Assembly: GCF_016765775.1 (NCBI RefSeq)
Contig: NZ_JAESVN010000007.1
Span: forward strand, 1 to 64,000
DNA from: Szabonella alba
Lineage (GTDB): Bacteria > Pseudomonadota > Alphaproteobacteria > Rhodobacterales > Rhodobacteraceae
Length of the DNA: 64,000 bases
Reading direction: 5' to 3'
Shown here: positions 33,209-41,218 of the stretch, in pieces
Position numbering within the stretch: the stretch's first letter is position 1
Layout of the letters: each line of letters opens with the position of its first letter
The notes under the pieces: generated by a model
What the model was told of the DNA's origin: nothing
The model's input: the letters and a program-made list of their open reading frames with translations, nothing else
Databases searched by the model: none
Translations under genes and position numbers: made by a program

Positions 33209-33275
33209 ACACACTGGATAGCCCAGTCGGCCATCGCAAACCTCCATTGTCACCAACGAGAGAAGGACCGAACCC

Positions 33276-33710
33276 ATGAAAGCGACCCTCCTTGCCGCCG
33301 CTCTGGCTCTGACCAGCGCAGGCGCGGTCCAGGCTGACGAACCGCGCAAACTGGTGACGATCCTGACGGCGCCCGAGGCCCAGACCCAGCTTATGGCGAT
33401 GGTTCTGACCATGAACGCCGTGGCGCAGGGGGCCGAGGCGAAAATCCTGCTTTGCGGCCCTGCCGGCGATATTGCGCTGCAAGCAGCCCCGGAAGCCGCG
33501 ACGGCAGGCCAACCCCCAAAAGGCGCAAGCCCGCAAGGCCTTCTGAAGACGATGATATCGGAAAACGGCGTGCAGGTGCAGGTTTGCGCGATCTATCTGC
33601 CAGGGCTGGGTGCCGGCCCGGAAGTCCTCATAGATGGCGTAACCGCTGCGGCACCCGACGCCATGGCGAAGGAGCTGATCGACGACGACACGACGGTCAT
33701 GAGCTTTTGA
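33276..33710 (+). CDS. Periplasmic DsrE-like protein
   Basis: 144 residues. Signal peptide to about residue 20 (SAGAVQA). The mature part has the DsrE-like pattern KLVTILTAPEAQTQLMAMVLTM with cysteines in ILLCGPAGD and VQVCAIYLP. Such periplasmic DsrE proteins may bind or carry sulfane sulfur. Followed at 9 bp by an exported rhodanese, likely its partner. Confidence 0.8.
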   Translation: MKATLLAAALALTSAGAVQADEPRKLVTILTAPEAQTQLMAMVLTMNAVAQGAEAKILLCGPAGDIALQAAPEAATAGQPPKGASPQGLLKTMISENGVQVQVCAIYLPGLGAGPEVLIDGVTAAAPDAMAKELIDDDTTVMSF

Positions 33711-33719
33711 TCCGGAACC

Positions 33720-34298
33720 ATGAATATGAAACAGGTCCTGCCCGCCCTTGCTCTCGCCATCATGCTTCCCTTCGTCGCCCAGGCCCAGGAAAGCGATTCC
33801 TACAGCGAAACGAAACTCGGCCTTTACGCGACTGCGACAGAAGCCCATGCCATGATGGAGGCCGATCCTCGCGCGATCCTGATCGATGTCCGCGACCCGT
33901 CCGAACTGATGTTCACCGGCGCCGCCGAAGGACTGGACATCCATGTGCCGTGGATGGTGCTCGACCGTGCGGAATTCAGCGCCGAAAAGGGCGTCTGGCC
34001 GATGAAGCGCAACGAAGGGTTCGAGGCCAGCGTAAAGGCCCGTCTCGATGCCCTTGGCGTGACACCAGAGGATACCATCATCGTGATGTGCCGCTCGGGT
34101 TCGTCGCGCAGCGCGCCTGCGGCGGATGTGATCAATGCAATGGGCTATACCAAAGTCTGGTCCGTTACCGATGGCTTTGAAGGCGGCACGCTCAAGGAGG
34201 GCACGTCGAAAGGTGTGCGGGCGGTGGACGGCTGGCGCAACTCCGGACTTCCATGGAGCTATAAGGTAGATCCCGGTATCGCCTGGACGCAGGAATAG
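33720..34298 (+). CDS. Periplasmic rhodanese-domain protein
   Basis: 192 residues with a signal peptide ending near AQA (21-23). The rhodanese domain has LIDVRDPSE and an active-site loop CRSGSSRS starting at Cys124, expected to hold a persulfide. This exported single-domain rhodanese (PspE-like, with a GWRNSGLPW tail) probably transfers sulfur in the periplasm with the DsrE-like protein before it. Confidence 0.88.
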   Translation: MNMKQVLPALALAIMLPFVAQAQESDSYSETKLGLYATATEAHAMMEADPRAILIDVRDPSELMFTGAAEGLDIHVPWMVLDRAEFSAEKGVWPMKRNEGFEASVKARLDALGVTPEDTIIVMCRSGSSRSAPAADVINAMGYTKVWSVTDGFEGGTLKEGTSKGVRAVDGWRNSGLPWSYKVDPGIAWTQE

Positions 34299-34315
34299 AT
34301 CTTCGCTTAACCATG

Positions 34316-34352
34316 CTGCGGCACTGTGTCGCCAAAGACACCCGTGCCGCAG
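34316..34352. terminator. Hairpin between rhodanese and LysR genes
   Basis: CTGCGGCAC and GTGTC pair with GACAC and GTGCCGCAG around a GCCAAA loop, giving a 14-bp stem with a bulge. It lies between convergent stops (34298 and 34373). No T run follows, so it is terminator-like only. Confidence 0.5.
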
Positions 34353-34372
34353 CACCCGCGACAGCAGGAATT

Positions 34373-35275
34373 TCAGGCCGCGGCCGTTTCCTCGCGCACA
34401 TCGCGAAGCAGAGCCGCCATCTGCCGGAAGACCGCTGTATGCGGCGATCCAGGACGCCAGGCCAGCACCACTTGGCGCGGACATGCGCCGGGCAGCGGCA
34501 AGAGTGCGACACCATGCCCCCGCGTCGCCCCGGCATCCACCGCCAGCTGAGGCAAAAGCGTGATGCCCAGCCCCTCCTCGACCATCGAAACAAGGGTCGG
34601 CAGGCTGGTCGCGGCAAATGTTTCATCGGCGTGGAGCGCAATCCCCGGAAAAGCCGAGAGCGCGTGGCGCTGCAAACAATGGCCCCGCTCAAGCAACAAC
34701 AGCGGCGTGCGGGACAGATCTTCAGGCTCTGCCTGACCCTTGGCCGCCAGCGCATGTTTCTCGCTGACAGCCAACTGGTATCCATCCTGAAACAACGGCT
34801 CAACCACCGCATCGCCCAGATCATGGGGAAGCGCGACCAGAATCAGGTCAAGCCGTCCCTCGGCCAGCCCGGCGGCAAGGCTGTCGGTCAGTTCCTCACG
34901 CAGGAATATCCGCAGATCAGGCCAGCGGCGGCGGATCGCGGGCAAGGCGCGGGGCAGCAGGAATGGCCCCAGCGTCGGAATCGCCCCCAGCCGGACCTCT
35001 CCCTGAAAGGCGCCGCTGTGCTGGCGCGCCGCAGCCTCGATATCCTTGACCTCGGCCAATATCCGGCGGGCACGCGCAGCAATATCTTCGCCCGCCGGGG
35101 TCAACATGACCGATTGCCGTGTGCGCTCGGCCAGCACAACACCAAGCCGCCCCTCAAGTTCTTTCAACCCGGTCGAAAGCGTCGGCTGCGTTACGTTGCA
35201 GACCTCGGCCGCGCGCGAGAAGTTCAGCGTATCGGCAAGCGCGGTCAGAAAGCGAAGCTGGCGAAGGCTGGGCAT
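34373..35275 (-). CDS. OxyR-like LysR regulator with a single sensing cysteine
   Basis: 300-residue LysR regulator. The N-terminal HTH spans LRQLRFLTALADTLNFSRAAEVCNVTQPTLSTGLKELE. The C-terminal domain has the OxyR segment LLLLERGHCLQRHAL with Cys200, matching the peroxide-sensing Cys199 of OxyR. The resolving cysteine (Cys208 in E. coli OxyR) is not present; the region reads LSAFPG. It may therefore sense peroxide or persulfide by a one-cysteine mechanism. It is divergent from the peroxiredoxin gene at 35380 and probably regulates it. Confidence 0.88.
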   Translation of the reverse strand: MPSLRQLRFLTALADTLNFSRAAEVCNVTQPTLSTGLKELEGRLGVVLAERTRQSVMLTPAGEDIAARARRILAEVKDIEAAARQHSGAFQGEVRLGAIPTLGPFLLPRALPAIRRRWPDLRIFLREELTDSLAAGLAEGRLDLILVALPHDLGDAVVEPLFQDGYQLAVSEKHALAAKGQAEPEDLSRTPLLLLERGHCLQRHALSAFPGIALHADETFAATSLPTLVSMVEEGLGITLLPQLAVDAGATRGHGVALLPLPGACPRQVVLAWRPGSPHTAVFRQMAALLRDVREETAAA

Positions 35276-35296
35276 GTTATTGAAAATCCCGATTAC

Positions 35297-35312
35297 GATT
35301 AGTCATATAATC
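35297..35312. promoter_or_regulatory. GATTA-N6-TAATC palindrome in LysR/peroxiredoxin promoter region
   Basis: A 16-bp interrupted palindrome in the 104-bp AT-rich gap between the divergent OxyR-like and peroxiredoxin genes. It has the size of a LysR half-operator and is a candidate binding site. Confidence 0.4.
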
Positions 35313-35379
35313 AATTTCATATATACGCGCAAACCTATTACTTCTTGGCCATCGCAAACACGAACCCAGAGGTTTCCAG

Positions 35380-36018
35380 ATGACCGAAGCCCCCACCCTG
35401 CCGCGGCTGAACGAACCGGCCCCCGATTTCGACGCGCCAACCACCCATGGACGCAAAAAGCTGGCCGACTTTCGTGGGAAATGGCTGGTGCTGTTCTCGC
35501 ACCCGGCGGATTTCACCCCGGTCTGCACCACCGAATTCATCGGCTTCGCAAAATTGCAGGAACAGTTCGCTGCAATCGACACGCAACTGATCGGCCTGTC
35601 GATTGACAGCACCCATTCGCACATCGCCTGGACGCGCAACATCAAGCAGAATTTCGGCACCGAAATCGGCTTTCCGATCATTGCCGATCTCAGCATGAAG
35701 GTTGCCCATGACTATGGGATGATCATGCCGGGAGCCTCGGACACGGCTGCGGTGCGGGCCACATTCGTGATCGACCCCGAGGGCGTGCTGCGCGCGATGC
35801 TCTACTACCCGATGAATGCGGGCCGGTCGGTGGCGGAAATCCATCGCCTCGTCGTCGCCCTGCAGACGGCCGACACCAATGCCTGCGCGATGCCCGAAGC
35901 CTGGGTACCCGGCCAGCCGGTCATCGTGCCGCCCCCGAAAACCCCGGAAGAGGCCGAAGCGCGCGCCGCCGAGGGTTACAACACGGTCGACTGGTATTTC
36001 TCGACCCGCACTCTCTGA
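35380..36018 (+). CDS. 1-Cys peroxiredoxin (Prx6 subfamily)
   Basis: 212-residue peroxidase that reduces H2O2 and organic or sulfur hydroperoxides. The active-site motif is PADFTPVCTTE with peroxidatic Cys49. The long C-terminal part with EAWVPGQPVIVPPPKTPEEA and GYNTVDWYFSTR is typical of the Prx6 subfamily, which lacks a resolving cysteine in the usual position. Divergent from the OxyR-like gene and upstream of the fused dioxygenase gene. Confidence 0.92.
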   Translation: MTEAPTLPRLNEPAPDFDAPTTHGRKKLADFRGKWLVLFSHPADFTPVCTTEFIGFAKLQEQFAAIDTQLIGLSIDSTHSHIAWTRNIKQNFGTEIGFPIIADLSMKVAHDYGMIMPGASDTAAVRATFVIDPEGVLRAMLYYPMNAGRSVAEIHRLVVALQTADTNACAMPEAWVPGQPVIVPPPKTPEEAEARAAEGYNTVDWYFSTRTL

Positions 36019-36087
36019 ACATCAAGGCAGGGGCATAGTGCCCCTGCCCGACCTGACCTGCGCTGCGCGCTGCGAAAGTCCGCCTTC

Positions 36088-37431
36088 ATGACACCGATCC
36101 GTATCACAGACAGCTTCTTCATCACCGGCCAGATCCGGGCTGTGGATATGCCGCAGATTGCCGCGATGGGGTTTGTCGCCATTCTCAACAACCGCCCCGA
36201 TGGCGAGGAAGCCGACCAGCCCAATCATGAAACCATGCGTCAGGCGGCGGCGGCCGTCGGCATGGGTTATCTCTGGCTGCCGGTGACCGGTTCCACAATT
36301 AATGGCGAGGTGGTGGAGACGTTTCGCTCCATGCTCGACGCCGCTTCGGGACCGGTTCTCGCGCATTGCCGCTCCGGCGCGCGGTCCTTCACCCTTTGGG
36401 CCATCGGTGAGGTGCTGGTCGGTCGGATGAACTTCGAAGACCTGGCCGGGTTCGCACTAGCAAGGGGATGCGATGCAAGCGCAGCGCTGAACTGGCTCGC
36501 GCATGATGCCCAGGCAAGGGGCCAAACTCTTCCACGAAAGGAACCTCAGATGTCCAGCAAACCCGAAGTGACCGGTTTCTTCGATCCGCGCACCTGGTCG
36601 GTGCAATATGTCGTGGCTGATCCAGCCACGAAAGACTGCGCGATCATCGACCCGGTCTATGACTACGATGAAAAATCCGGCCAGACCGGCACGCAACACG
36701 CCGATGAGATCCTGCGCTTTGTCTCTGACAAAGGCTATCGCGTGCAATGGATCCTCGACACCCACCCCCATGCTGATCATTTTTCTGCCGCGCATTACCT
36801 GAAGGAAAAGACCTTTGCGCACACGGCCATCGGCGAAAAGGTGGTCGAGGTGCAGAAGCTGTGGAAAGGCTTCTACAACTGGCCGGATTTCCCCGAGGAC
36901 GGTCGCCAGTGGGACAGGCTCTTTGCCGATGGCGATACATTCATGGTCGGGACGATTCCTGCCCGGGTCATGTTTTCGCCCGGCCATACGCTGGCCTCGA
37001 TCACCTATGTGATCGGTGATGCGGCCTTTGTGCATGATACATTGTTCATGCCCGACAGCGGTACGGCACGGGCCGATTTTCCGGGTGGAAATGCGAAGGT
37101 TCTGTGGGATTCGATTCAGGCGATCCTCGCCATGCCTGACGAAACGAGAATCTTCACTGGCCATGACTATCAACCCGGCGGGCGGGAACCACAGTGGGAA
37201 TCGACCGTGGCCGAACAGAAGGCCACGAATATCCATATGGCGAAATACCGGACCGAGGCAGAATTCGTCACCGCGCGAGATGCGCGCGACGCAACCCTGC
37301 CGATGCCGAAGCTGATCCTGCATGCCTTGCAGGTGAACATGAACGGTGGCCGATTGCCCGAGCCGGAGTCCAATGGCAGGCGATATATCAAGCTGCCGCT
37401 CGACGTGCTGACCGGCGCGGATTGGGGGTAG
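36088..37431 (+). CDS. Blh-type fusion: DUF442 phosphatase domain plus persulfide dioxygenase
   Basis: 447-residue bifunctional protein. Residues 1-110 are the DUF442 domain with loop CRSGARS at Cys94. Residues from about 158 are an ETHE1-type metallo-beta-lactamase fold with THPHADH (His226, His228, Asp230, His231), SPGHT and TGHDY. The same two domains occur as separate genes at 30.2-31.4 kb. Blh proteins oxidise persulfides and occur with sulfide:quinone reductases. An internal ATG at 36550 opens the dioxygenase half and has AAAGGAA about ten bases upstream, so the second half may also be made alone. Confidence 0.9.
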   Translation: MTPIRITDSFFITGQIRAVDMPQIAAMGFVAILNNRPDGEEADQPNHETMRQAAAAVGMGYLWLPVTGSTINGEVVETFRSMLDAASGPVLAHCRSGARSFTLWAIGEVLVGRMNFEDLAGFALARGCDASAALNWLAHDAQARGQTLPRKEPQMSSKPEVTGFFDPRTWSVQYVVADPATKDCAIIDPVYDYDEKSGQTGTQHADEILRFVSDKGYRVQWILDTHPHADHFSAAHYLKEKTFAHTAIGEKVVEVQKLWKGFYNWPDFPEDGRQWDRLFADGDTFMVGTIPARVMFSPGHTLASITYVIGDAAFVHDTLFMPDSGTARADFPGGNAKVLWDSIQAILAMPDETRIFTGHDYQPGGREPQWESTVAEQKATNIHMAKYRTEAEFVTARDARDATLPMPKLILHALQVNMNGGRLPEPESNGRRYIKLPLDVLTGADWG

Positions 37432-37789
37432 ATCATCCCTGTAAAGCAGCACCGCCAGGACCCGCCGCGGTTTTGAATAGCTGCGGAGTTGATCACTCCG
37501 CAGCTATAGAATGCCGTTGCGCGCGGCCTGGAATACTCGGGGAGGAATTTCGAACCGGACCCGGAAGATCTGTAAGCAAATTCACTCCAGCGCCAGATTA
37601 CCAGTCCTGATTGCAATTCCTGCCGCCGCGCGATTCGGGCCGACAACATGCCGCGCGTCACCCTGCCACGTCGCCGTGGCGGGTCAGAACGATACATTGT
37701 CGCCTTGATCCCTGAAATGATCAGCCCGCATCCACTAATATACTTTCAAAAGTGCATGGTGCCAAACTGCGCCTTGCCAGAGAAACGAG
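37432..37789. other. Intergenic region upstream of cydDCABX
   Basis: 358 bp without a convincing gene. It holds the long hairpin at 37477-37507 and an AT-richer stretch near 37725-37755 that may contain the cyd promoter. I searched for an FNR-type TTGAT-N4-ATCAA site and found none. Confidence 0.5.
37477..37507. terminator. 13-bp perfect hairpin downstream of Blh gene
   Basis: ATAGCTGCGGAGT and its exact complement are separated by five bases (TGATC). The stem lies 45 bp after the Blh stop. No T run follows on either strand, so it could be a processed mRNA end or a protein site. Confidence 0.45.
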
Positions 37790-39478
37790 ATGCCCCGTCA
37801 GACCCGAAATGACCATATGGCACAGAAGGCAGACCGGCCCGATATAGCGGACCTTTTGCCGACGATGGCCGCGCTGGCATGGCTACCTCAGGCTGCCTTG
37901 CTTGCCGTTGCGATTGCGGCGGTGGCGAAGGGCGCGGCACTGGTGGAGATCGCGGGATTCGCCGCCCTTGCGGCGATTCTGGGCATCCTGCGGGCGCTGA
38001 TCTCCTCCGCCAGTGAACGTGCAAGCTTTCTCGGGGCGCGCGAGGCGGTGACGGGCCTGCGCAATGCAGCCGTTCTGGCTCTGGCGTCGCGCTCTCCTCT
38101 GGATGCCACGCGCACGGCTTCGGGCGAGGCCGCAAGCATGATCGCCGAACAGGCCGAAAGCATCACGCCATGGCTCGCGCGGTTCGGGCCGACACGCATC
38201 AAGGCGGTCGTCATCCCTTTGGCGATTTTCCTGACAATCCTCCCGCTCTCCTGGGCGGCAGCGCTGGTCTTGCTGATCGCCTTGCCGGTGATCCCGGTCT
38301 TCATGGCGCTGATCGGCTGGCGCGCGCAGGCGGCCAGCAAGGCGCAACTGGTCGAGGTCGGCGCGATGAACGCCTTTCTGCTGGACCGGTTGCGGGGGCT
38401 TGCGACCATACGCGGGCTGGGCGCCGTTGATCGGGTGGCGGAACGCGTCGATGAGGAGGCGCAATCCCTGCGGGTCCGCACTATGGCGGTGTTGCGCATC
38501 GCTTTCATGACCTCAGCGGTGCTGGAGCTTTTTGCCGCGCTCGGTGTGGCCATGGTTGCGGTCTATGTCGGCTTTCACCTGCTGGGGGATCTGGATTTCG
38601 GCGCCTGGGGGGGCAAGCTCGGGTTGGCGCAGGGCATGTTCATCCTGCTGTTGGCGCCTGCGTTTTTCGAGCCGATGCGAGAGTTGTCCGCCATCTGGCA
38701 TGACAAGGCCGCAGGTCAGGCCGCGCATGAAAACCTGTTGCGGCTGGCGCAGGAAGGCCACCGGCTGCCCGAGGCCGGACAAGCCTCCGCTCCGGTTCCT
38801 GCAGACAGGCCTGCGATCGGCCCGTCGGTGGTTGTCAGGGGCCTGACCTTTGACCACACCGGACCCGACCGCCTTTTCCCGGACGGGCTGGGCTTTACCG
38901 TCAGCCACGGCGAACATGTCGCCCTTCTCGGGCCCAGCGGGGCTGGCAAGACCACGATCCTGTCGCTGATCGCGGGGCTGGCAATGCCGAAAGCCGGCCG
39001 GATCGAGGTTTTCGGGCAGGAGCTGCGCCCCGAGACCGTCCTGCACCTGCGCGCGCGGATGGCATGGATCGGGCAGAACCCGCATATCTTCGCCGGGTCG
39101 CTTGCCGCCAATGTCACACTGGGCCGCAGCGGCATTGATGATGATACCATCGCCCGCGCATTGGCCGCGCTGCGGCTGGACCATGTGGCGCGCGCGCGCG
39201 GAAGCGCCCCGATCGGCGAAGGTGGCGCCGGTCTTTCGGGTGGCGAAGCCCTGCGGCTGGCCCTGGCAAGGATCGCCGTCACGCCGCAGGCGGAGCTGAT
39301 CCTTGCGGATGAACCCACCGCCCACCTTGATCCCGTCACCGCGGGCGAGATCACCGACGCCCTGCTACGGCTTGCCCAGGGGCGTACTCTGATTGTCGCA
39401 ACCCATGACCCGCGCCTCGCCGTGCGAATGGATCGCAGCATCCGTCTGGCCCCTCTGGCAGGGAGGGCAGCGGCATGA
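37790..39478 (+). CDS. cydD: CydD, cysteine/glutathione ABC exporter subunit
   Basis: 562-residue half-transporter with an N-terminal six-TM domain and a C-terminal nucleotide-binding domain: Walker A GPSGAGKT, signature LSGGE and Walker B LILADEP. With CydC it exports glutathione and cysteine to the periplasm and is needed to assemble cytochrome bd and c-type cytochromes. First of a cydDCABX operon. An alternative ATG at 37817 would drop nine residues. Overlaps cydC by 4 bp. Confidence 0.92.
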   Translation: MPRQTRNDHMAQKADRPDIADLLPTMAALAWLPQAALLAVAIAAVAKGAALVEIAGFAALAAILGILRALISSASERASFLGAREAVTGLRNAAVLALASRSPLDATRTASGEAASMIAEQAESITPWLARFGPTRIKAVVIPLAIFLTILPLSWAAALVLLIALPVIPVFMALIGWRAQAASKAQLVEVGAMNAFLLDRLRGLATIRGLGAVDRVAERVDEEAQSLRVRTMAVLRIAFMTSAVLELFAALGVAMVAVYVGFHLLGDLDFGAWGGKLGLAQGMFILLLAPAFFEPMRELSAIWHDKAAGQAAHENLLRLAQEGHRLPEAGQASAPVPADRPAIGPSVVVRGLTFDHTGPDRLFPDGLGFTVSHGEHVALLGPSGAGKTTILSLIAGLAMPKAGRIEVFGQELRPETVLHLRARMAWIGQNPHIFAGSLAANVTLGRSGIDDDTIARALAALRLDHVARARGSAPIGEGGAGLSGGEALRLALARIAVTPQAELILADEPTAHLDPVTAGEITDALLRLAQGRTLIVATHDPRLAVRMDRSIRLAPLAGRAAA

Positions 39479-41163
39479 AGCGCGTCCTGAATGATTTCCG
39501 GCCCTTCCTTGGCCTGTTCTGCGCGAGTACCGGCCGGAAACTGCTGGGAGGTGCCGCGCTGGCCGCCCTGACCGGGCTGATGGGCATGGCGCTTCTGGGC
39601 CTGTCGGGCTGGTTCATCACCGCGACCGCGCTTGCGGGGCTGGTGCCCGCCACGGCCTGGGCCTTCGATGTCTTCATGCCCTCGGCAGCGATCCGGCTCT
39701 TTGCGCTTGGCCGCACGGCGGCGCGCTATGGCGAAAGGCTGGTGACCCATGATGCAACGCTCGGCCTTCTGGCCGCGTTGCGCGGGCGGCTCTTTCGCGG
39801 CTGGTCGGCGCCGGGCGCGGCAAGGGCACTGGCGATGCGCCCGGCCCGCCTGCTGTTTCGGCTGACCGCCGATGTCGATGCGCTCGATACTGTTTATCTG
39901 CGCGTGCTGGTGCCGCTTGGCACCACCCTCGTGGCGACGCTGGCTGCGGGGATCGCACTGGCCTTCATCAGCCCGGCTCTGGGGGTCGCGGTCTTTGCGG
40001 TGCTGATGCTGACCGGAACTTTCGTCGCGGGGATCACTGCGCGCAGCGCCACCCCCGCAACCCTGCGCCGCGCCGCCCGGATCGAGACCTTGCGGGCGCG
40101 CGTCATCGACCTTGCCAGCGGCCAGACCGACCTGCTGATGGCGGGACGGATCCCTGCGCAAAGGGCCGCGCTGGCAGAGGTGGACGCAAGGCTTGCCGCC
40201 GACGACCACCGCCTCAACCGGATCGAGGCTCGGGCAGGTCTGGCCCATGGCCTGCTTGCGGCGGTGTTGCCTGCGCTGGTGCTGGTGGCGGCGGCAGCAA
40301 TCGCCGCCGGGGGGCATATCGGCGCACCGGGTGTCGCGCTTGCCCTCCTCATCACCATGGCCGCAACCGAGCCTTTTGCCGCCCTGCGGCGCGGCGCGCT
40401 GGATTTTGCGCGCGCCCGTCTTGCCGCAAGACGCACCGGGCCTGCGCTACTCTGCGCCGCCTTTCCTGTCGGCGCCGAACCCGCCCCCGGTCTCGCAGCG
40501 GAATTGCATCACGTCACGCTGCGCCACGATGCGGCCCTTGCGCCGATCCTGCGGGATCTGTCGCTTTCGGTCCGGGAGGGCGAGCATATCGCGCTGATCG
40601 GGCCAAGCGGTGTCGGCAAGACCAGCGTGATCCAGTGCCTTGCCGGTGATCTGCCGCCCACGGCGGGAAGCGTCCGCGTCACCGCCACTGCGCGGCTGAC
40701 ACAGCGCACCGAACTGTTCCGTGACGGCCTGCGCGAAAATCTTCGCCTCGGCGCCCCCATGGCAAGCGACGCGCAGATGATGGCCGTTCTGGCGCAGGCC
40801 GGGCTGGAAAGCATCATCCATGCGCTCCCTAGTGGCCTCGACACAGAACTCGGCGATGGCGGCCAGGGTCTGTCGGGGGGACAGGCGCGGCGGCTGGCCC
40901 TTGCCCGGCTGATGCTGCGCGATGTGCCGCTCTGGCTTCTGGACGAGCCGACCGAGGGGCTGGACGGAGAGACCGCCCGCGATGTTCTGGCCCGGCTGCG
41001 CCATGCCGCAGGCAATCGCGCCACGATCACCGCCACCCATATTCGACGCGAAGCGGAAGATGCCGACCGCCTGCTGATCCTGGGGGATGGCGGGATCAAG
41101 GCCAGCCATATCCGGGGCAGCCCGGGATTTGAGGCCGCATTGAACGACCTGCGCCCTGACTGA
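39475..41163 (+). CDS. cydC: CydC, cysteine/glutathione ABC exporter subunit
   Basis: 562-residue ABC half-transporter partner of CydD. TM domain to about residue 320; NBD with GPSGVGKT, LSGGQARRLALARL and WLLDEPTEGLD. Order and 4-bp overlap with cydD and position before cydA support the assignment. By exporting reductant it also ties to the periplasmic thiol genes elsewhere in the window. Confidence 0.92.
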   Translation: MKRVLNDFRPFLGLFCASTGRKLLGGAALAALTGLMGMALLGLSGWFITATALAGLVPATAWAFDVFMPSAAIRLFALGRTAARYGERLVTHDATLGLLAALRGRLFRGWSAPGAARALAMRPARLLFRLTADVDALDTVYLRVLVPLGTTLVATLAAGIALAFISPALGVAVFAVLMLTGTFVAGITARSATPATLRRAARIETLRARVIDLASGQTDLLMAGRIPAQRAALAEVDARLAADDHRLNRIEARAGLAHGLLAAVLPALVLVAAAAIAAGGHIGAPGVALALLITMAATEPFAALRRGALDFARARLAARRTGPALLCAAFPVGAEPAPGLAAELHHVTLRHDAALAPILRDLSLSVREGEHIALIGPSGVGKTSVIQCLAGDLPPTAGSVRVTATARLTQRTELFRDGLRENLRLGAPMASDAQMMAVLAQAGLESIIHALPSGLDTELGDGGQGLSGGQARRLALARLMLRDVPLWLLDEPTEGLDGETARDVLARLRHAAGNRATITATHIRREAEDADRLLILGDGGIKASHIRGSPGFEAALNDLRPD

Positions 41164-41218
41164 ACCGCCCATCATGGGCAAAACAGCTCCATCCACCCGC
41201 AGACGCAAAGGCAGCAAG

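Noticed and set aside
37432-37789. FNR box before the cyd operon
   Set aside because: TTGAT and ATGATCA pieces near 37705 do not have the right spacing or symmetry.
38716-40317. 533-codon minus-strand open frame
   Set aside because: Antisense to cydD and cydC, rich in Arg/Gln/Pro without motifs.
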